Shown here piece after piece: positions 49,141-63,995 of a DNA stretch of 64,000 nucleotides. This DNA is from Epiperipatus broadwayi (taxonomy: Eukaryota; Onychophora; Udeonychophora; Euonychophora; Peripatidae), in the NCBI GenBank assembly GCA_028023455.1, contig JAQFVV010006454.1, positions 526,001 through 590,000 of the forward strand. The letters are read 5' to 3'. Position 1 is the first letter of the stretch. Each line of letters begins with the position of its first letter. A model generated the notes under the pieces. The model was not told the DNA's origin and did not search any database. It saw only the letters and a list, made by a program, of their open reading frames with translations. A program made the translations under genes and the position numbers.

Positions 49141-49194
49141 TATAATATTTTATAATGGGTACTATATTTTATATATATTTTATAATTTTCTCTA

Positions 49195-49213
49195 TATTAT
49201 ATACATATATATA

Positions 49214-49262
<49 letters not shown>
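49195..49262. repeat. (TA)n microsatellite
   Basis: About 68 bp of interrupted TA repeats. Confidence 0.95.
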
Positions 49263-49266
<4 letters not shown>

Positions 49267-51125
49267 ACTGGTCAGTTCTATCTTCTTTTGATCACCAAGA
49301 GTGTCACTAGGTCACTTACTACCTAGAAAATTTAATTTATGGTGATCAAAGTTAATGATAATGATAAATGATATAAGCAAGATTCAAAGAAAGAAAGAGA
49401 CCTTTAACATTATTCATACAATTGAGAAGAGAATACAGAGACAAACATCAGTCAAGATAATTTTAAATAACTTTATAATTTATTAAATTTAAAAAAGAAT
49501 AATGAAATCCCAAGCTAACAAAAGTATAAGGTTTACCTAGATTTCTCTAGCATATTTATCAGAGAGTGTACATGAGAATTGAAATTAAACACCCTGGTAG
49601 ATAAGTTTGTTTTCTCACCTATGATTTTAAAAGGGAATTTATAATTTCTTTCAGCTAGAAATTTATAAATACTAATTCCTACTTCCCCACTCAGAGACTT
49701 CAAAACAAAGTGGTCTTGTAGGGAATACACAAAACAGCACAGGTGAACATTCCTTAGCCAGGACAAAAACCACTGGGACTAAGAATGCCAAATGTCTGCA
49801 GAACATCTCATAAATGTTCATGGTCAAGATCATTAAGGTTTATTCCAATAAAAGACAAGAAAATAAAACAAGAAAAGGTTACCATTTACATAATCTTAAA
49901 AAAAAAGAAATCAAATGTCTGATTTAGAAAAAACAAAACAACACATAAATTTCCAGCCAAAAGATATATGGTCTGTCAGAAATGCAAATAAAGTTATCTA
50001 AATTAAATGCAATATGAGTTAAAACAAAATTACAAATGTCTGCCAAAGCATTTATCAGAGTGTTAGTAATATAAATAAAAAACAGCATTTAAAATGGAAA
50101 CTTGCAATACACTCCCAAATAAATACATAATTAAAAAAATAATATGGATACTTTAAACTAAGTGTCCACTACACACAATAATAATAAAATACATAAGACA
50201 ATCAAAAGAATTAAAGGAATATTCAAAATTTATAATAAACACAGGTTTCTTTTAAAATTAAGCTTAGATTTTAACAAAAATATAAGTATAAGATTTAACC
50301 CTGGTTAGAATATGAAAATATTTTACCTCAGGGTCTAACGTAAAGTCAGTCAGATTTTCTATGATATGAAAAGTTCTTTTTGACTAAGTCCATCATGAAA
50401 CTGTAGATTTATATCTCTTTAGGGAGTGTGGAGCCTGGATTTGAATCCATTTTCATTTAAGCTTTTAAGATATAATCTAAAAAAAAAAAACAATTTGGGA
50501 TCCAGAGCTCATCTTGGGGTTGATTTAGCACTGCATGTTGTAAATAAGATTCTGAATGGTGTGTGATTTTGGCATGCAGCAGAGAATATCCTATTTAGCA
50601 AATAGTAAAGAGTAATATGATTTCAGCAGAGCTTCTTATTAGCAGACAGCAAAAGATAATATTAGCAATAATCTTTGAAATTTAAAGCAGCATAGCAATT
50701 GAATATGTATTACAAGCAGTGTTCAAATTCTGAATCAATACCCATAACAAGCAGAATAAAAATAATAAGCCAAATAATAATCAGTTCAAAATCTGGGGCT
50801 ATTTATGTGCACTCTTATCTGCCATGTCATCTTTAATTAAAAAAAATTTGACCAGGGCAATCTCAATCTCACACTTAATCTTAATTAAAACATTGGACCA
50901 GAGCTCTTATCTTATTCAGAATCAATTAATAAAAAAACAACAGGAAAAAAATAAGTCACAGCCTTTTTTCTTTTTTTAAACAATAGATTGCAATAGAAAT
51001 TAAAAGAAACAGTAATGCAATCAAAACTTTTTTAAAATTAAAAATGGTTTCTTCTTTTTTTTCTTAAAAGATTAAAACTTTTAAATTACAATATTTTTTT
51101 TTTTTACAAATAGCTAAAAAAAAAA
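49263..51125. other. AT-rich sequence with no recognised gene
   Basis: A 77-codon minus-strand frame at 49.53-49.77 kb (start MSWLRNVHLCCFVYSLQDHF) has ordinary composition but no known motif. The rest shows nothing recognisable. Confidence 0.4.
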
Positions 51126-51129
51126 AAAA

Positions 51130-51597
51130 AAAACAAGTTTCAAAAGGAAAATGGAAATTTTGGCTCCATCCACCTGGCCACTTTCATAAATTTTATCATA
51201 TGGAAGATTCGATGTAAGGTATTATTTGATAGAGAGTTGGCTGGTCCTATTGAAGACATTTTCTTAAAGTTATTATATAAAGCTAAAGAAAATGATCTAA
51301 GAACATGTCTGTCTAGCCTTGCTGAGCAAACATGGAGTCAATTAAATATTTAGCAATAGAGATGTATATTATTTATTCATGAGACTCAAACTTTATACAC
51401 CATGGGATTTATATGCCAAATTAGATCACCCCTGATAAGTAACATAACATAAAATTTTACTTTTAATCTTGTAATCATCATATAATTTAATTTATTAGTC
51501 TTTAATGTGTCACACATGATTGTAAACATGAACTCTGTATTATAATGTATATTTTACTTTTTGTGCAAATAAAGTTTATTTTAAAAAAAAAAACTTT
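51130..51597 (+). mobile_element. Probable LINE 3' end with polyadenylation signal
   Basis: An open stretch of about 60 codons ends with TAG near 51.35 kb. It reads FINFIIWKIRCKVLFDRELA near its start and LSSLAEQTWSQLNI at the end. The 'F-x-x-x-x-I-W-x-x-R-C-x-x-L' pattern resembles C-terminal ends of L1/Tx1-like retrotransposon proteins. The following 240 bp behave like a 3' UTR and end in GTGCAAATAAAGTTTATTTT plus A11, a polyadenylation signal with a poly(A) tail. The left boundary is an A18 run. A retroposed host gene end is the alternative. Confidence 0.5.
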
Positions 51598-51795
51598 TTT
51601 AAATTAAAATTTATGAAAAATAAAATCACAGAATTTAAAAATACAAATGAGTATATGTGCTATAACATACACTAGCTTTTCACCAAAACTTTATAAAAAT
51701 AAAAATTATTTTTAATTTTGTGATGGAACTCTTGAAGTGGATAAAGTATCCAGTTCAATATATGTAAACATTAAAAGCTAAACTAGTCAATAAAA

Positions 51796-53320
<1,525 letters not shown>

Positions 53321-53949
53321 CTTATCATTTTAAAAAGTTCATCTTTAACAGTTTCTTGCCATTTGGGATCCAGTGTTAATTGCCCTGATGTCCTGGGGAG
53401 ACTGGTATGCTGTTGACCATTTTATTGATTCATCCAGATGTCCTTTACTTTAGCTGGTATTTTATTTCCAGGCCCTGATAGCCTGTAGTCTGCAATATGG
53501 GAAAACGATGTCATTTCTTTTTTTTTAGAACTGAAAGGATTGAAAAGTGTGTTTTTTCAATCCATTCTCCTTCAACTCTCCCTGCACTAACACGTATAAC
53601 ACACTCTAATACTTTATTTCCATTTTTTACCTTTTATATTAATTTTGCAGATTAACTCAATATTACATGATGATGATGATGATCCTTTCATTGAGGTCCA
53701 TTTTCTGAGAGATTTCTTTTATTGCATATTTGTTTCTATTGTTTTTTCTCTCCTATCTGACCTTTACTTATAAATTTTGAGATGCCCAAGGGCTAGTTTT
53801 CTTTAACTAATTGAAAATAATCATTTCCATTTTACACAATAGCATTAATTAAATTATTGTACATTCTTTTTATCTTTAAATCTTTTAAGTTTTTTTCTTC
53901 TGAAAATTTAGTTTTAAAAGACTTTTTTTTAATAATATTTTCTTTTAAT

Positions 53950-54350
53950 AATTTTTCATCTGTGCAATTTTATATTGAACCGAGTTCGAATATGTGCATT
54001 CGAAACACCAGCCTCTTAGGCAGAGAAGAACATACTCGGAGAGTATGTATGCTCAAACGATAGCTATAAAGTATATAACTAGCGTTACATTTCCAGGACA
54101 TAGCCTCTTCTCAGCTGTTGAGTTCAACACCAAATCCAAAGCACTTTTTTGTTTGTGTATAAACACGGGTGCCAGCTGTTTATTCTAAAAGAATACTAAA
54201 AGAATATACAACGCACTTTGAACAGTGTCCACTAACTCAATGCCTAAATCCACAACTAGCTCAGCTGTTTGTAATCACTAATAGATTATACTTCATTAGT
54301 GGTTAAAAGAATTGTAAAATGAATTTATAAAAGAGATTGATATAAGAATT
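53950..54350 (+). other. Relatively GC-rich patch with a 64-codon frame
   Basis: This stretch has clearly more G+C and CpG than its surroundings. It contains an open frame (53994-54188) that includes ITSVTFPGHSLFSAVEFNT and ALFCLCINTGASCLF. No domain is recognised. It could be an exon fragment, part of an LTR or other mobile element, or a promoter-proximal segment. Confidence 0.35.
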
Positions 54351-54386
54351 GACCGACAAATAAAGTTTAATTTTAAAGATAATTTA

Positions 54387-55140
54387 TTAACCCTTTTCCC
54401 GCCTCCTACGAGGCTCCTCATAGACATCTGACATCACTCTAACTCTGCCAGTTCTTATGCTAAAAAATTTGTTTGATAGGTTTTGAATAGGTTTTTAAAA
54501 GTTCTGTAAGATGGTGCCCTTTTCCGATTTATTTTACAAGTAAAAAATAAAAAAAAACGCATTTAAACCTAAACAAAGAAAGAACATTACTTGTTATTGG
54601 TTCTTAGCATGCTCTCAGCCAAAAAAGACATTCTGATTGGCTGGAAAGAACAAAGAAACCACCTGATCAAAGAAAATAAAGAAAAACGCTGAGATTTTCA
54701 TTTTGAATGCAATTTTAAGTATTAAAAAAATATAATTTCAGAAATTAAACTAGTTTTTTAAAAAAAAAACTAAAAAAACAAAATTATTTTCGAAAAATAT
54801 TGAAGATTTTAGTAAAAATATTAATGAAATATTTAAAAGAAATATTTACTTTTCTATAACGTAAAAGTCGACCTTTTTGTTTATATTATAGCTTTTATGT
54901 TGCCGAAATTGAATATTTTAGAATAAATAAATAGCAATTTATTTTTGAAAGAACTTTCATTCTCTTCATAACTTGAAAAATTAGTAATATACTTTTTATA
55001 AACGTATCTGAGTTGAATTTAATATTATAGGCGAATATGTTTTAACAATAGGCTTTGTCTTCAGTTTGTGAGTTGGCCAATTAAAAGATTTGATTTTTAC
55101 CTCATACAACCAATAATATAATTAGCGATTAAAAGGTTAA
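54387..55140 (+). mobile_element. piggyBac-type MITE (copy 3)
   Basis: TTAA at 54387-54390 and 55137-55140. The ends are CCCTTTTCCCGCCTCC and GCGATTAAAAGG. Total length is 754 bp, the same as the copy at 43.96 kb. The subterminal hairpin is eroded (CCTACGAG-GCTC-CTCATAG). Interior blocks such as ACGCATTTAAACCTAAACAA and TTCTGATTGGCTGGAAAGAA are shared. No coding capacity. Confidence 0.88.
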
Positions 55141-57225
55141 CTAACACTTATTTACTAAATTTAAACATTTTATAATTCTAATAAAACACATGCATATTTT
55201 AAATTAACATTTCTAAATGGTTTAAATATTCCTATAGATTTAATAACAGAACACTCTAATTTAACTAATAAATATTGATATAATGATCATGCACATACTA
55301 ACTCATGTACACACATAATAATAATAAAGAATTACATAGCATTTAAAATTTAATCACACATATCAATAGTTCATTTATGTATGATATAGAGTTCATATAA
55401 TTAGACTCTTGAAAGATTCGTATGAATTAATGAAATGCAATGGCTATTACAGTATAAACGAAATAAGCAAATGTTTTTACCTAGACTTTTGAATGTAGAC
55501 GTAGAATTTTGTTCTTTGGAGGCTGCTTTTGGTGAAAATGTTTCCATTATGAATGCTTACCAGCCGGCTGGGACGTTTCCTTGCTGAGTTTCCTGATTTT
55601 CATGATTATTACTATCGGAGACAAATAGATACTGATGGAGATTTTCTAAGATGTTAAGCTGACATTATTTCACGGGTAGATCTGTTGTTTTCTCGGACAT
55701 CTGGGCTGGAGGTAAACGTGCGTTCCCAAGATCTTCTCAGCACTGCATTTTGTTTGTTAATTGCTCAATTAATTTCTGAACTGCACTACTCAATTACTTT
55801 GTGAACTGATTGTCTGATAAAATATTCAGTATTTATACCAATGAAGTGTTTTCTTTTTTATATCCTCTAACAAATATCTGTTGTCGAAATTCTTTATCAA
55901 TTAATCCTTTGATAAACGTGTTTTGGAAGATTGCTTAATTAGTAATAGCCATGCAGAGATGTTGTTTTATATTTTAATTAATAACCATTGCCATGTTTTT
56001 TAATAATAATCTTCTTTAACTTTCATTTATTTATAATAACATATATTCTATTGTTGACAATCACACATATATACGCACATATATTAGTTTTAACATTATT
56101 TTTTCTTTAATTAAACTTGAATGAAAAGAGATTTGTATGTTTTAACTTTTTAAATTATATTTTTATGAATACTAATACAAACTCTTTACTTCCTTTTATA
56201 ACCCTTAGTTTAATTTCTCTTATGAAACACCCATCTCCCCTTCTGATTAATTGATTGTAGCTCTTATTTCAGAAATTAACGATAGAAAACTATTTGATTC
56301 CTTTTTCAAAAACAAGCTGCAATAAACTCAACATTTAATTTTATGTTTCTCTTTAATGAAATATTATTTTAATAATATAATTTTAGATAAAATTATATGT
56401 GCCTATATCAATATAGGTACAATATGTATAAGTTTAAATGACTTTTAACTTTCAATTTTTAATTCTTAAAAAAAAAGTTTTTATTTGCAAACTTTTATTT
56501 TTAATGTCTAATTTTTAAAAAAAATAATGTAACAGTGTGTGTGCCCGTTACAATATATATGTATATAATTACATCATGATTAGTAAACATTTTATGATTT
56601 GGATAGACACATTTTCAAATATATATTAATATTTAATTAAGTATTTATTATTATGTCTATTATTATCCAGCAATATTCATAAAATTATTCTCTGAATTAT
56701 AGCATCAGATTCACCAATAGAAAAATTTATTAGACAATTAGACAGATTTTTAAATTACTAATTTAAGCCACAATGCAAACATGAATATTATTATTCATAG
56801 TGGGATTTTTAGTAATCACCCAATTTTGATTTTTGAATTAAACAATTATATATTTTTAATTAATTATATGTGATTTGATTTGGCAGAAATGTACTTTTAT
56901 AAAAGAAAAAAAATTAAATTTGAATGCTGCAAATATTGAAAAAATGAGCTTGTGCATTTCAACAAAACATGGCTTTATCATTAAATAATTATAAGAGCAG
57001 AGTAATTTTGCCATATAAATGAAATATTTTTTAATTGAAATTCACATTTAAATTGCAAAAATACATTTTCATTTCTAATAAATATATCAAAATCATACAT
57101 TAAAATATTCAAATTCTTTTTTTTTTTTTTTGTTATTTTAACAACCATTTTTTTAGGTGGATTAATCAGAACATGTTTTTTTTTTTTTTTGCTAACATTA
57201 TATAAGAAATTACTTCTTATATTAA
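55141..57225. other. AT-rich sequence with one GC-richer patch
   Basis: 55.48-55.80 kb is richer in G+C and CpG (CAGCCGGCTGGGACG) without an open frame of note. The rest is ordinary AT-rich DNA. Confidence 0.4.
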
Positions 57226-57228
57226 AAG

Positions 57229-57230
<2 letters not shown>

Positions 57231-57282
<52 letters not shown>
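57231..57282. repeat. (TA)n(TG)n compound microsatellite
   Basis: About 32 bp of AT repeats pass into about 20 bp of GT repeats. Confidence 0.96.
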
Positions 57283-57284
57283 AT

Positions 57285-60200
57285 AAAATATCAGTGTAAT
57301 AATATATTCTTTTGATTTGTAATACATATTATATAATTATTGTACAAAAATAGTTGTGAATCTTATACCTGTCACAATCTGACATTTTTTATTATTACAT
57401 CTTGTGGAAGTTTTTGTGAATGTTCATCCTTTCATTTCTATATAAAATCTTTATGTATACTAAAACTCAATAAATTTTCCTTGTTTTTTTTTTTTTAATT
57501 TACTTTTACAAATGGAAAACATTCTTAAATACCATATTTGAACTTTGAAAATCACACAATAAGTCATTCAATGGTGTCAAGAAGAATATTCTTTAAGACA
57601 TCAATGAAATCTGTTTTATTTTAAATTTATTTTTAATTATGAAAAAATAAATAGTAATTTCTAATAAATTTCACAAATTCTGCCCTAATGTCTTAAAATT
57701 GATATTTAATTTTTAGAATATTTACAAAAAAATTCAATACAATGTCAGTTTTGACAGATACTGACAATATATTATCAATGTTATAAAGTGTTGCTTTCTC
57801 AATACCATGGTTTTTGCTTATATTACAATCAGATTTATTAATTTCTATTTTTAAAAATAAAACTTATACAAATAAAATCAAAATATATATGTAATATATT
57901 TATTTTAAATTATTGTGTAAAACTAATCAGAAATAATTAACAAACTAACAAATATATATATATATATATTTATTGCAAAAATATTCTGGTGTAAAATACA
58001 GATATAGAAACAAAACTTCAATGGTTTGTAGGTTGTTCTTTCTTCTATTATCAATGAGGTAAATATCTTTGAACATTTATGACTTTCCAAAAAACACTGT
58101 CCTCATATTTAGTTCTATTAATAAATTAATGAGATCAGTGCTACAGTTTTAACATTATAAAATCCCTACATTAATATCAATTAAGATAATGGTGGGTGAA
58201 TTTTCCAAAGGAGCAGAACTAATACTCTACTTATGAAATAAACAATTTATAGAAATTACTAAAACCGATAATGGAACAATTATTATGCTACATAAAAGTG
58301 ATTTTTTTAGCTGTCATAAAATGGATTTCAAAGGACTATGACCATCAAAATTATGAAGAAAGAGGTAAAACATTTTGACTTTGCAATTATACCAATTTCT
58401 TTAATTTTTATAATTGAAAAACTGAAATACAAAAGTATGTGTGTTTTCTAATTTCACAAAAACAATTACTAAAATAGCTCAATAAATGACTGAACAGGAA
58501 AAATTTGAATTTAACATTTTGGGGAAATTTCTCTAATTGAAGTTTTCACACAGATCATAAAAAGAGCTAATGTTTTTGTTGTTGTTTTTTTAATTTAAAA
58601 ATGTAATGTTATTTTTTATTAATATTTCAAAATAAAAATGAAAAAATAATAATAATCTTTTATTCAAATAAAGGCACTAAAAATAAATTTTCAATCACAA
58701 ATAAAAACATGGGGACATGAATATTCATAAATATTCTTAGATTTATATAAATAGAAGTAAGATGCTAACTATTTAACTAAGTTCAAATTATAAATTATAA
58801 TTCAAAAATCAGGTTCCAAAAACATCATTTAAATAAAGTTAAAAATAATGCTACTTTTTTGATTCAATGTCAATCTAGTGAATTGTAGTTGCAAAATTAT
58901 TTAAATTAATTTTTTTTTGTTAATTTTCATAGTAATATTTTTGGATTCAATTGTTCCATGAACAGGTTTATAAAAGTTAAATATATATAAAAAACATGTA
59001 ATCAATTACAAAATGTTAAATAAATCAATCTTATTGGATAAGAAGTTTATAAAGATTAAGTCTACTTCTAAGCTTGAGTATCCCATACTTTTATTTATGA
59101 AAGATGAAAAAAAATATTTAATTTTTTATTATATTTATGTGAATAAAAGTTTTTTTTTTAAATTATGTGTAACTTTTATTTCTACTTTTTATTTTTAGAT
59201 ATGTAACACTAAATTATCAAAATCAGTTTTCAATGCATCAATTAGTTTTAATTTTTATTTATAATAAATGTGCAATAGAACGTATTGTACTAGAAAAAAT
59301 GCCATTTTCAGAAAAGCTATTCCCTTTTTTTTAATGTATTTATTTAAAGTTTATTTTCTTTATTTTAAATGTCAGACCAGAGACTTGATGAAATTTGAAT
59401 GATTATAAAAATAAATTTATTTTGGAGTTCTTTTTTTTTTTACACGTAATAGTTTTTAACAACAACTTTAAAAAAAGCATGTGTGACCTATTTTTTAATT
59501 AATAATATTTACAGCTCTAAACATATTACTTCTGTCCATAAAACATGTATTTACTGACAAATATTTTTTCCTCACCAATAATTGCTCTTGAACTGCCATT
59601 AAATTTACCCAATAAAATCCCCCCCCCTTTTTTTTTTTTGCTCTAAAAACAAGAGTAGTTTGAAAGAGTCAAACTCTTTTGAAATTTATAAATGATTTTG
59701 AATGTTAAACTAAAATGTAGTTGAAGACTCTTTAAATAAGTAAAACTATTTTGTTTAATTTATAACAGTCAACTTTTACCATTTCCCCTCGGTAATAAAT
59801 ATCACAATATGTTCTTTGACAAATACCACTCAAATTAATTTTACATTTATTTTAGGATTATTTATTTTTCACTAAACTTTATTTTTTTGAATTTATTGCA
59901 TTAAATACTTTGACACATTACGCCGAAACACTGGTGCATATCTCTTACTTTAATTTAATGATTTTTTTTTTAATTTTTTATCTTTAATTTTTACTTGTAA
60001 ATTATGTTTATTGCAATATATATTTATTTTAAAATGTTTGGTACTCTTTAATATTGCTAATATTTTTATACATTCGAACTGATATATAAACCAATTGATA
60101 ATTATGTCTGCATAAATTTTACTTCATGTATAGTAGTCTGTTGTGACAAACTAATTAGCGATAATCGTTTTTTAATCAATTGTTGATACTTTATTAATGG

Positions 60201-60365
60201 ATTGCATTTTTTGTTTTTTAAGTCGATTTGACTTTCTGTTTTGATATGATAGTAAAAATTACCATAATTTGCAACCGTTATCTATATATTTTAGGATCAG
60301 GGTCTCTCCAAATGGATATTCTTCTTTATAAAATATGGCACATTCTTTATTTTATTCATCATTTT
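57285..60365. other. AT-rich sequence with no recognised feature
   Basis: No gene or repeat. A C9-T13 run lies near 59.62 kb and a short (TA)n near 57.95 kb. The 61-codon frame at 59.0 kb is not distinctive. Confidence 0.5.
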
Positions 60366-60366
60366 A

Positions 60367-60681
60367 TATATCATCTAATATATATAACAAAATAAATGTA
60401 TGTTATAGATACAAATGTAAAACTTTAATAAGTGTTAGTATTAAATATGCACACATTATATAATTCGAATATCAGTATATCGTTGGAAAATGATAAGAGA
60501 GTTTGTACTTCTTGATAATGAAGGGTAAGCCTTCGAAAACGTTTGGATAATTAATAAATTGTTGTTATTATTTATGTAATGGTTCTAGATAATTTTCCTA
60601 TATATCATATTCGAATTATATAATGTGTGCATATTTAATACTAGCACATATTAAAGTTTTACATTTATATCATCTAATATA
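60367..60681. mobile_element. Foldback element, family D, with flanking direct repeats
   Basis: The arms (about 60411-60476 and 60603-60672) share AATGTAAAACTTTAATA and GCACACATTATATAATTCGA with their complements. A 15-bp direct repeat, ATATCATCTAATATA, flanks the element at 60368 and 60667, consistent with a target-site duplication; about 28 unpaired bases lie between the left copy and the left arm. The interior holds CTTGATAATGAAGG-GTAAG-CCTTCGAAAACGTTTGG, a hairpin followed by GAAA that recalls a diverged hammerhead core. Confidence 0.75.
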
Positions 60682-63280
60682 GATCTTTTACAATTTCTTA
60701 ATATCCAATTTAAAACTACAACTGTTTATCTCTAACAAAGATCCATATCAATTGCTTAGTTTAATAATGTTAGTAATATTTGTTTGTTCTCTTGTTCAAC
60801 ATACATTACTTTATAATTTGATGAATAGTTTAAATTTGTTGTATTATTATTCTAGTAAATATCTAAATTTTAGATTCATATATATGCATCTATTAAAAAT
60901 CTCCATTTTCAAACATATAACTTAGTTCATTTAAATATTTAGTTTGTTTCTGTCAAAAGCTCTCCATACAAAGTAATCCTACAGTTAATTTTATTCATTA
61001 TGTCTCTATATGTATTAATAATCTGACCAAGATATATGTAGTTGCTAATTTTTTTAATACAACATTTAATATACATAACATTGTTTACACTAGGGAATCA
61101 AATTACCATTTAATCTCTAGCTAAAGAAAAACCAAGATGGATATTAAAATGTACTTTTATAATTTTCAAAAGCAGTCTGTTATTTAAAATATTAATTTCT
61201 CTATTAGAGGAGAACTAAAAAAATTATTGTGACTGATGAAATGGTCATTCAGAATTCATGTTTTGTGTTGTGTTTAATTTTAAATATAGCACAACTAAAT
61301 TCAAAACAAAATTCAAAATAAAAATTATAAAAATTGATTTAGAAAAGCATTAAAATATTTTAAAAACCAATCTAAAATCTGAATTTTATCTGAATACATG
61401 TGATAAACATATTTTCAACTTTTCATGACATATAAAACAAAAATAACAATGGTAAGAAAGAGAGACTATATGTAGGTTTTTACAATTAAATGGAGGCAAA
61501 GTTTTTTAAATTTACTTTAAATATAATGTCACTTTTCAGGATTAATTTAATATTTCTCCATTTTATGTAATTAATTTATTCCAATACTTTAGGAATATTT
61601 ATTAAGCAGTTGCTTAGGATATGTTAATTATTCTATCTCCCAGAATCCGAGTTTATTTATTTACTCCTGGTAGAACATAATAAAAAAAATATGTTTATGC
61701 TGCCATCAAATAATTAGAAATGTTTTTATTAAAATAACAGCACAAAAACTTATCTATTTATGCAATATATTGTTATTAAGTCTAATATTTTTCCTGTCAA
61801 TAATTCTATAAATAACTGAAAAGATACTCATTGTAACAATATATCTTTATTAAATAAAATCCAAAGTTAATTTTGTATAAAATGAGTATTCTTGGAAAAA
61901 CTAGAATAAAGCTATTTAATAATCTTAAAAAACATTATTATTATTGCTGTGAAGCGATTCAAATATTTTACAGCAAACTTAAATATGAAACATTTAAATA
62001 TGTTTTGAAATTGATAACAAACTATACAGCATCATGGTGACCATAATAATGTCTTTCAAAATTTCAAATGTGTGAAGTTTAAATATTAAAATTTTAAACA
62101 TTATAATATTTAACTAATTTTACAGTAGGTCTGGTTGAAATGTAGATTTCATATTCTGTGAAGTGCCATTTAGGTGCTATGCTCAGATAAATTATTTTTA
62201 GCCTAACATTACTTTAAAATAAAAAGACAAACAATGTTTAAATAAAATTACATTTGTTAATTAAATTTGAAATTTAAAATTAAAACACAAATGCAATAAA
62301 TAAAAATAATTTCAAAAGTAAATACAGTGTGTTTAAAAATGTTTTTGGGTGTACAGACATTAATTTCACTTATTTATAGCTTGGGTCATGTGACCATTTT
62401 ATAACACTTATTATTGATATTTTAATCTAGACTCATTTCCTTTCATTGTCTGTATTCATGTCTTAAAGAAACTAATGAAGGTTACTAACAATAATATAAA
62501 TACTATTCCCTGTTTAAAATTAAATTAAACCCTATCTAGACAACAAAATTACATATATTTATTAGTACAGTAATTATTTACAAATTTACACATTAGAATA
62601 AAATAAGGTATAGCATAAGTGAAATTTACATGGTTTAATTAAAATAAATATTGCCCATAATACATAATATATTTATTTACTATTAATTTTACCCTAGAAA
62701 AGTTGCTCATAATATATTTTAAATTGACTTTTAAAATTAAACATTTAAAAATAGTTTAACAAATAAATTTCCAACTTAAACACTACATTTTTCATTCAAC
62801 CAGGCATTCATTTATCTACAAATTTAAATTCTATCTTTTATTGTTATTAGTTTTATTATAACTTTTTATGAACAAATAACTTTAAAATATTTAATTATAA
62901 TACTCTGCACTAAAATTAAAATTAAATTAATACATTATAAATTTAATTTAATTATTAGAAAACATAAATATAAGTTTTAAACTTGGTTTTCAACTTAAAA
63001 TTGATATTAGCTATCTAAAACAATTGAATGATTAAACTATAACTAAATTAACACTATTAACTAATAAAATGCATTACTTACCACTTTTAAGCTATCAGTT
63101 ACTTAAGATATAAATAATTTAACATGGTAAGCACATGAAATTTTTGTATGCATAAATATAGCATTATAAGGAAACAACATCTTTTTATTAAAAAAAATTA
63201 AATTATTAAAAAAAAAAATGTTTTTAGGCATTTTGGGATAAACCATGACCTTGCATTTAGCTTAAAGCAAAGCTAAAGCT
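60682..63280. other. AT-rich sequence with no recognised feature
   Basis: No motif, repeat or convincing reading frame. Confidence 0.5.
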
Positions 63281-63352
63281 CACAATATATATATATATAT
63301 GGGTGTGTGTGTGTGTCACAATATATATATATATATGGGTGTGTGTGTGTGT
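63281..63352. repeat. Duplicated (TA)n(TG)n unit, 36-bp period
   Basis: CACAATATATATATATATAT followed by GGGTGTG... occurs at 63281 and again at 63317, two near-identical 36-bp copies. Confidence 0.93.
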
Positions 63353-63364
63353 GCATATAATATT

Positions 63365-63995
63365 ATAATTGAATTTTTATAAATACAGTAATTGGATATA
63401 TATAAAGCATAACTTTAAAAATTTTATCAACTTCGGAGTGCTTTCGACTTTTCCTCACAATCTTTGTCAACTAACACTTTGAAAGGCTAACTTTCCCACA
63501 ATTTCCATGATCTTAATGTTTGCAGCCTGTCTATTACTTAAATTTTGTTTGTATTTTTATATTAGCATAGCTTCCTCCATTTTTTGTTGTTATTTTTTTC
63601 AATTTGAAATATTTTTATATTATTATAATTGAAATTAAAACCATAAATACATGATTTATTATGGCATAAAAACAGATGCTGAAACATTATTATTTACTTT
63701 GCAAACCTTTATTTTCTTTTTATAGCTATGCTAATATTAAAATGCAAACAAGACTTAATTAATAGACAGGCAAAAAAAAATATTAAGATCATGGAATTGT
63801 GTGGAAGGTTAGCCTTTCAAAGTGTTAGTTAACAAGGACTAGATGAATAGTCAAGAGCATACCTAAATGGATAAAATTTTTAAAGTTATACTTTACATAT
63901 ATCTAATTACTGTATTTATAAGTATTCAATTGCAAGAATATGTATACTGATTTGAAGAAACACAGATACTGAATTATAATATTATTACATATGTG
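63365..63995. mobile_element. Large foldback element, family B with long arms
   Basis: Arms of about 205 bp (63365-63572 and 63724-63935) are complementary around a 150-bp loop. The outer end (AATACAGTAATTGGATATA), the CTTTCGACTTT block and the tail GAAGAAACACAGATACTGAA (63.95 kb) relate it to elements at 26.2 and 27.6 kb. The inner arms add sequence not seen in those (CAGCCTGTCTATTA and TTAGCATAGCT). It may be the fuller version of the family. Its right edge may lie beyond the window. Confidence 0.82.

Noticed and set aside
56528-56560. LTR boundary (TGTAACAG...CCCGTTACA)
   Set aside because: No second copy of the sequence, primer-binding site or polypurine tract was found.
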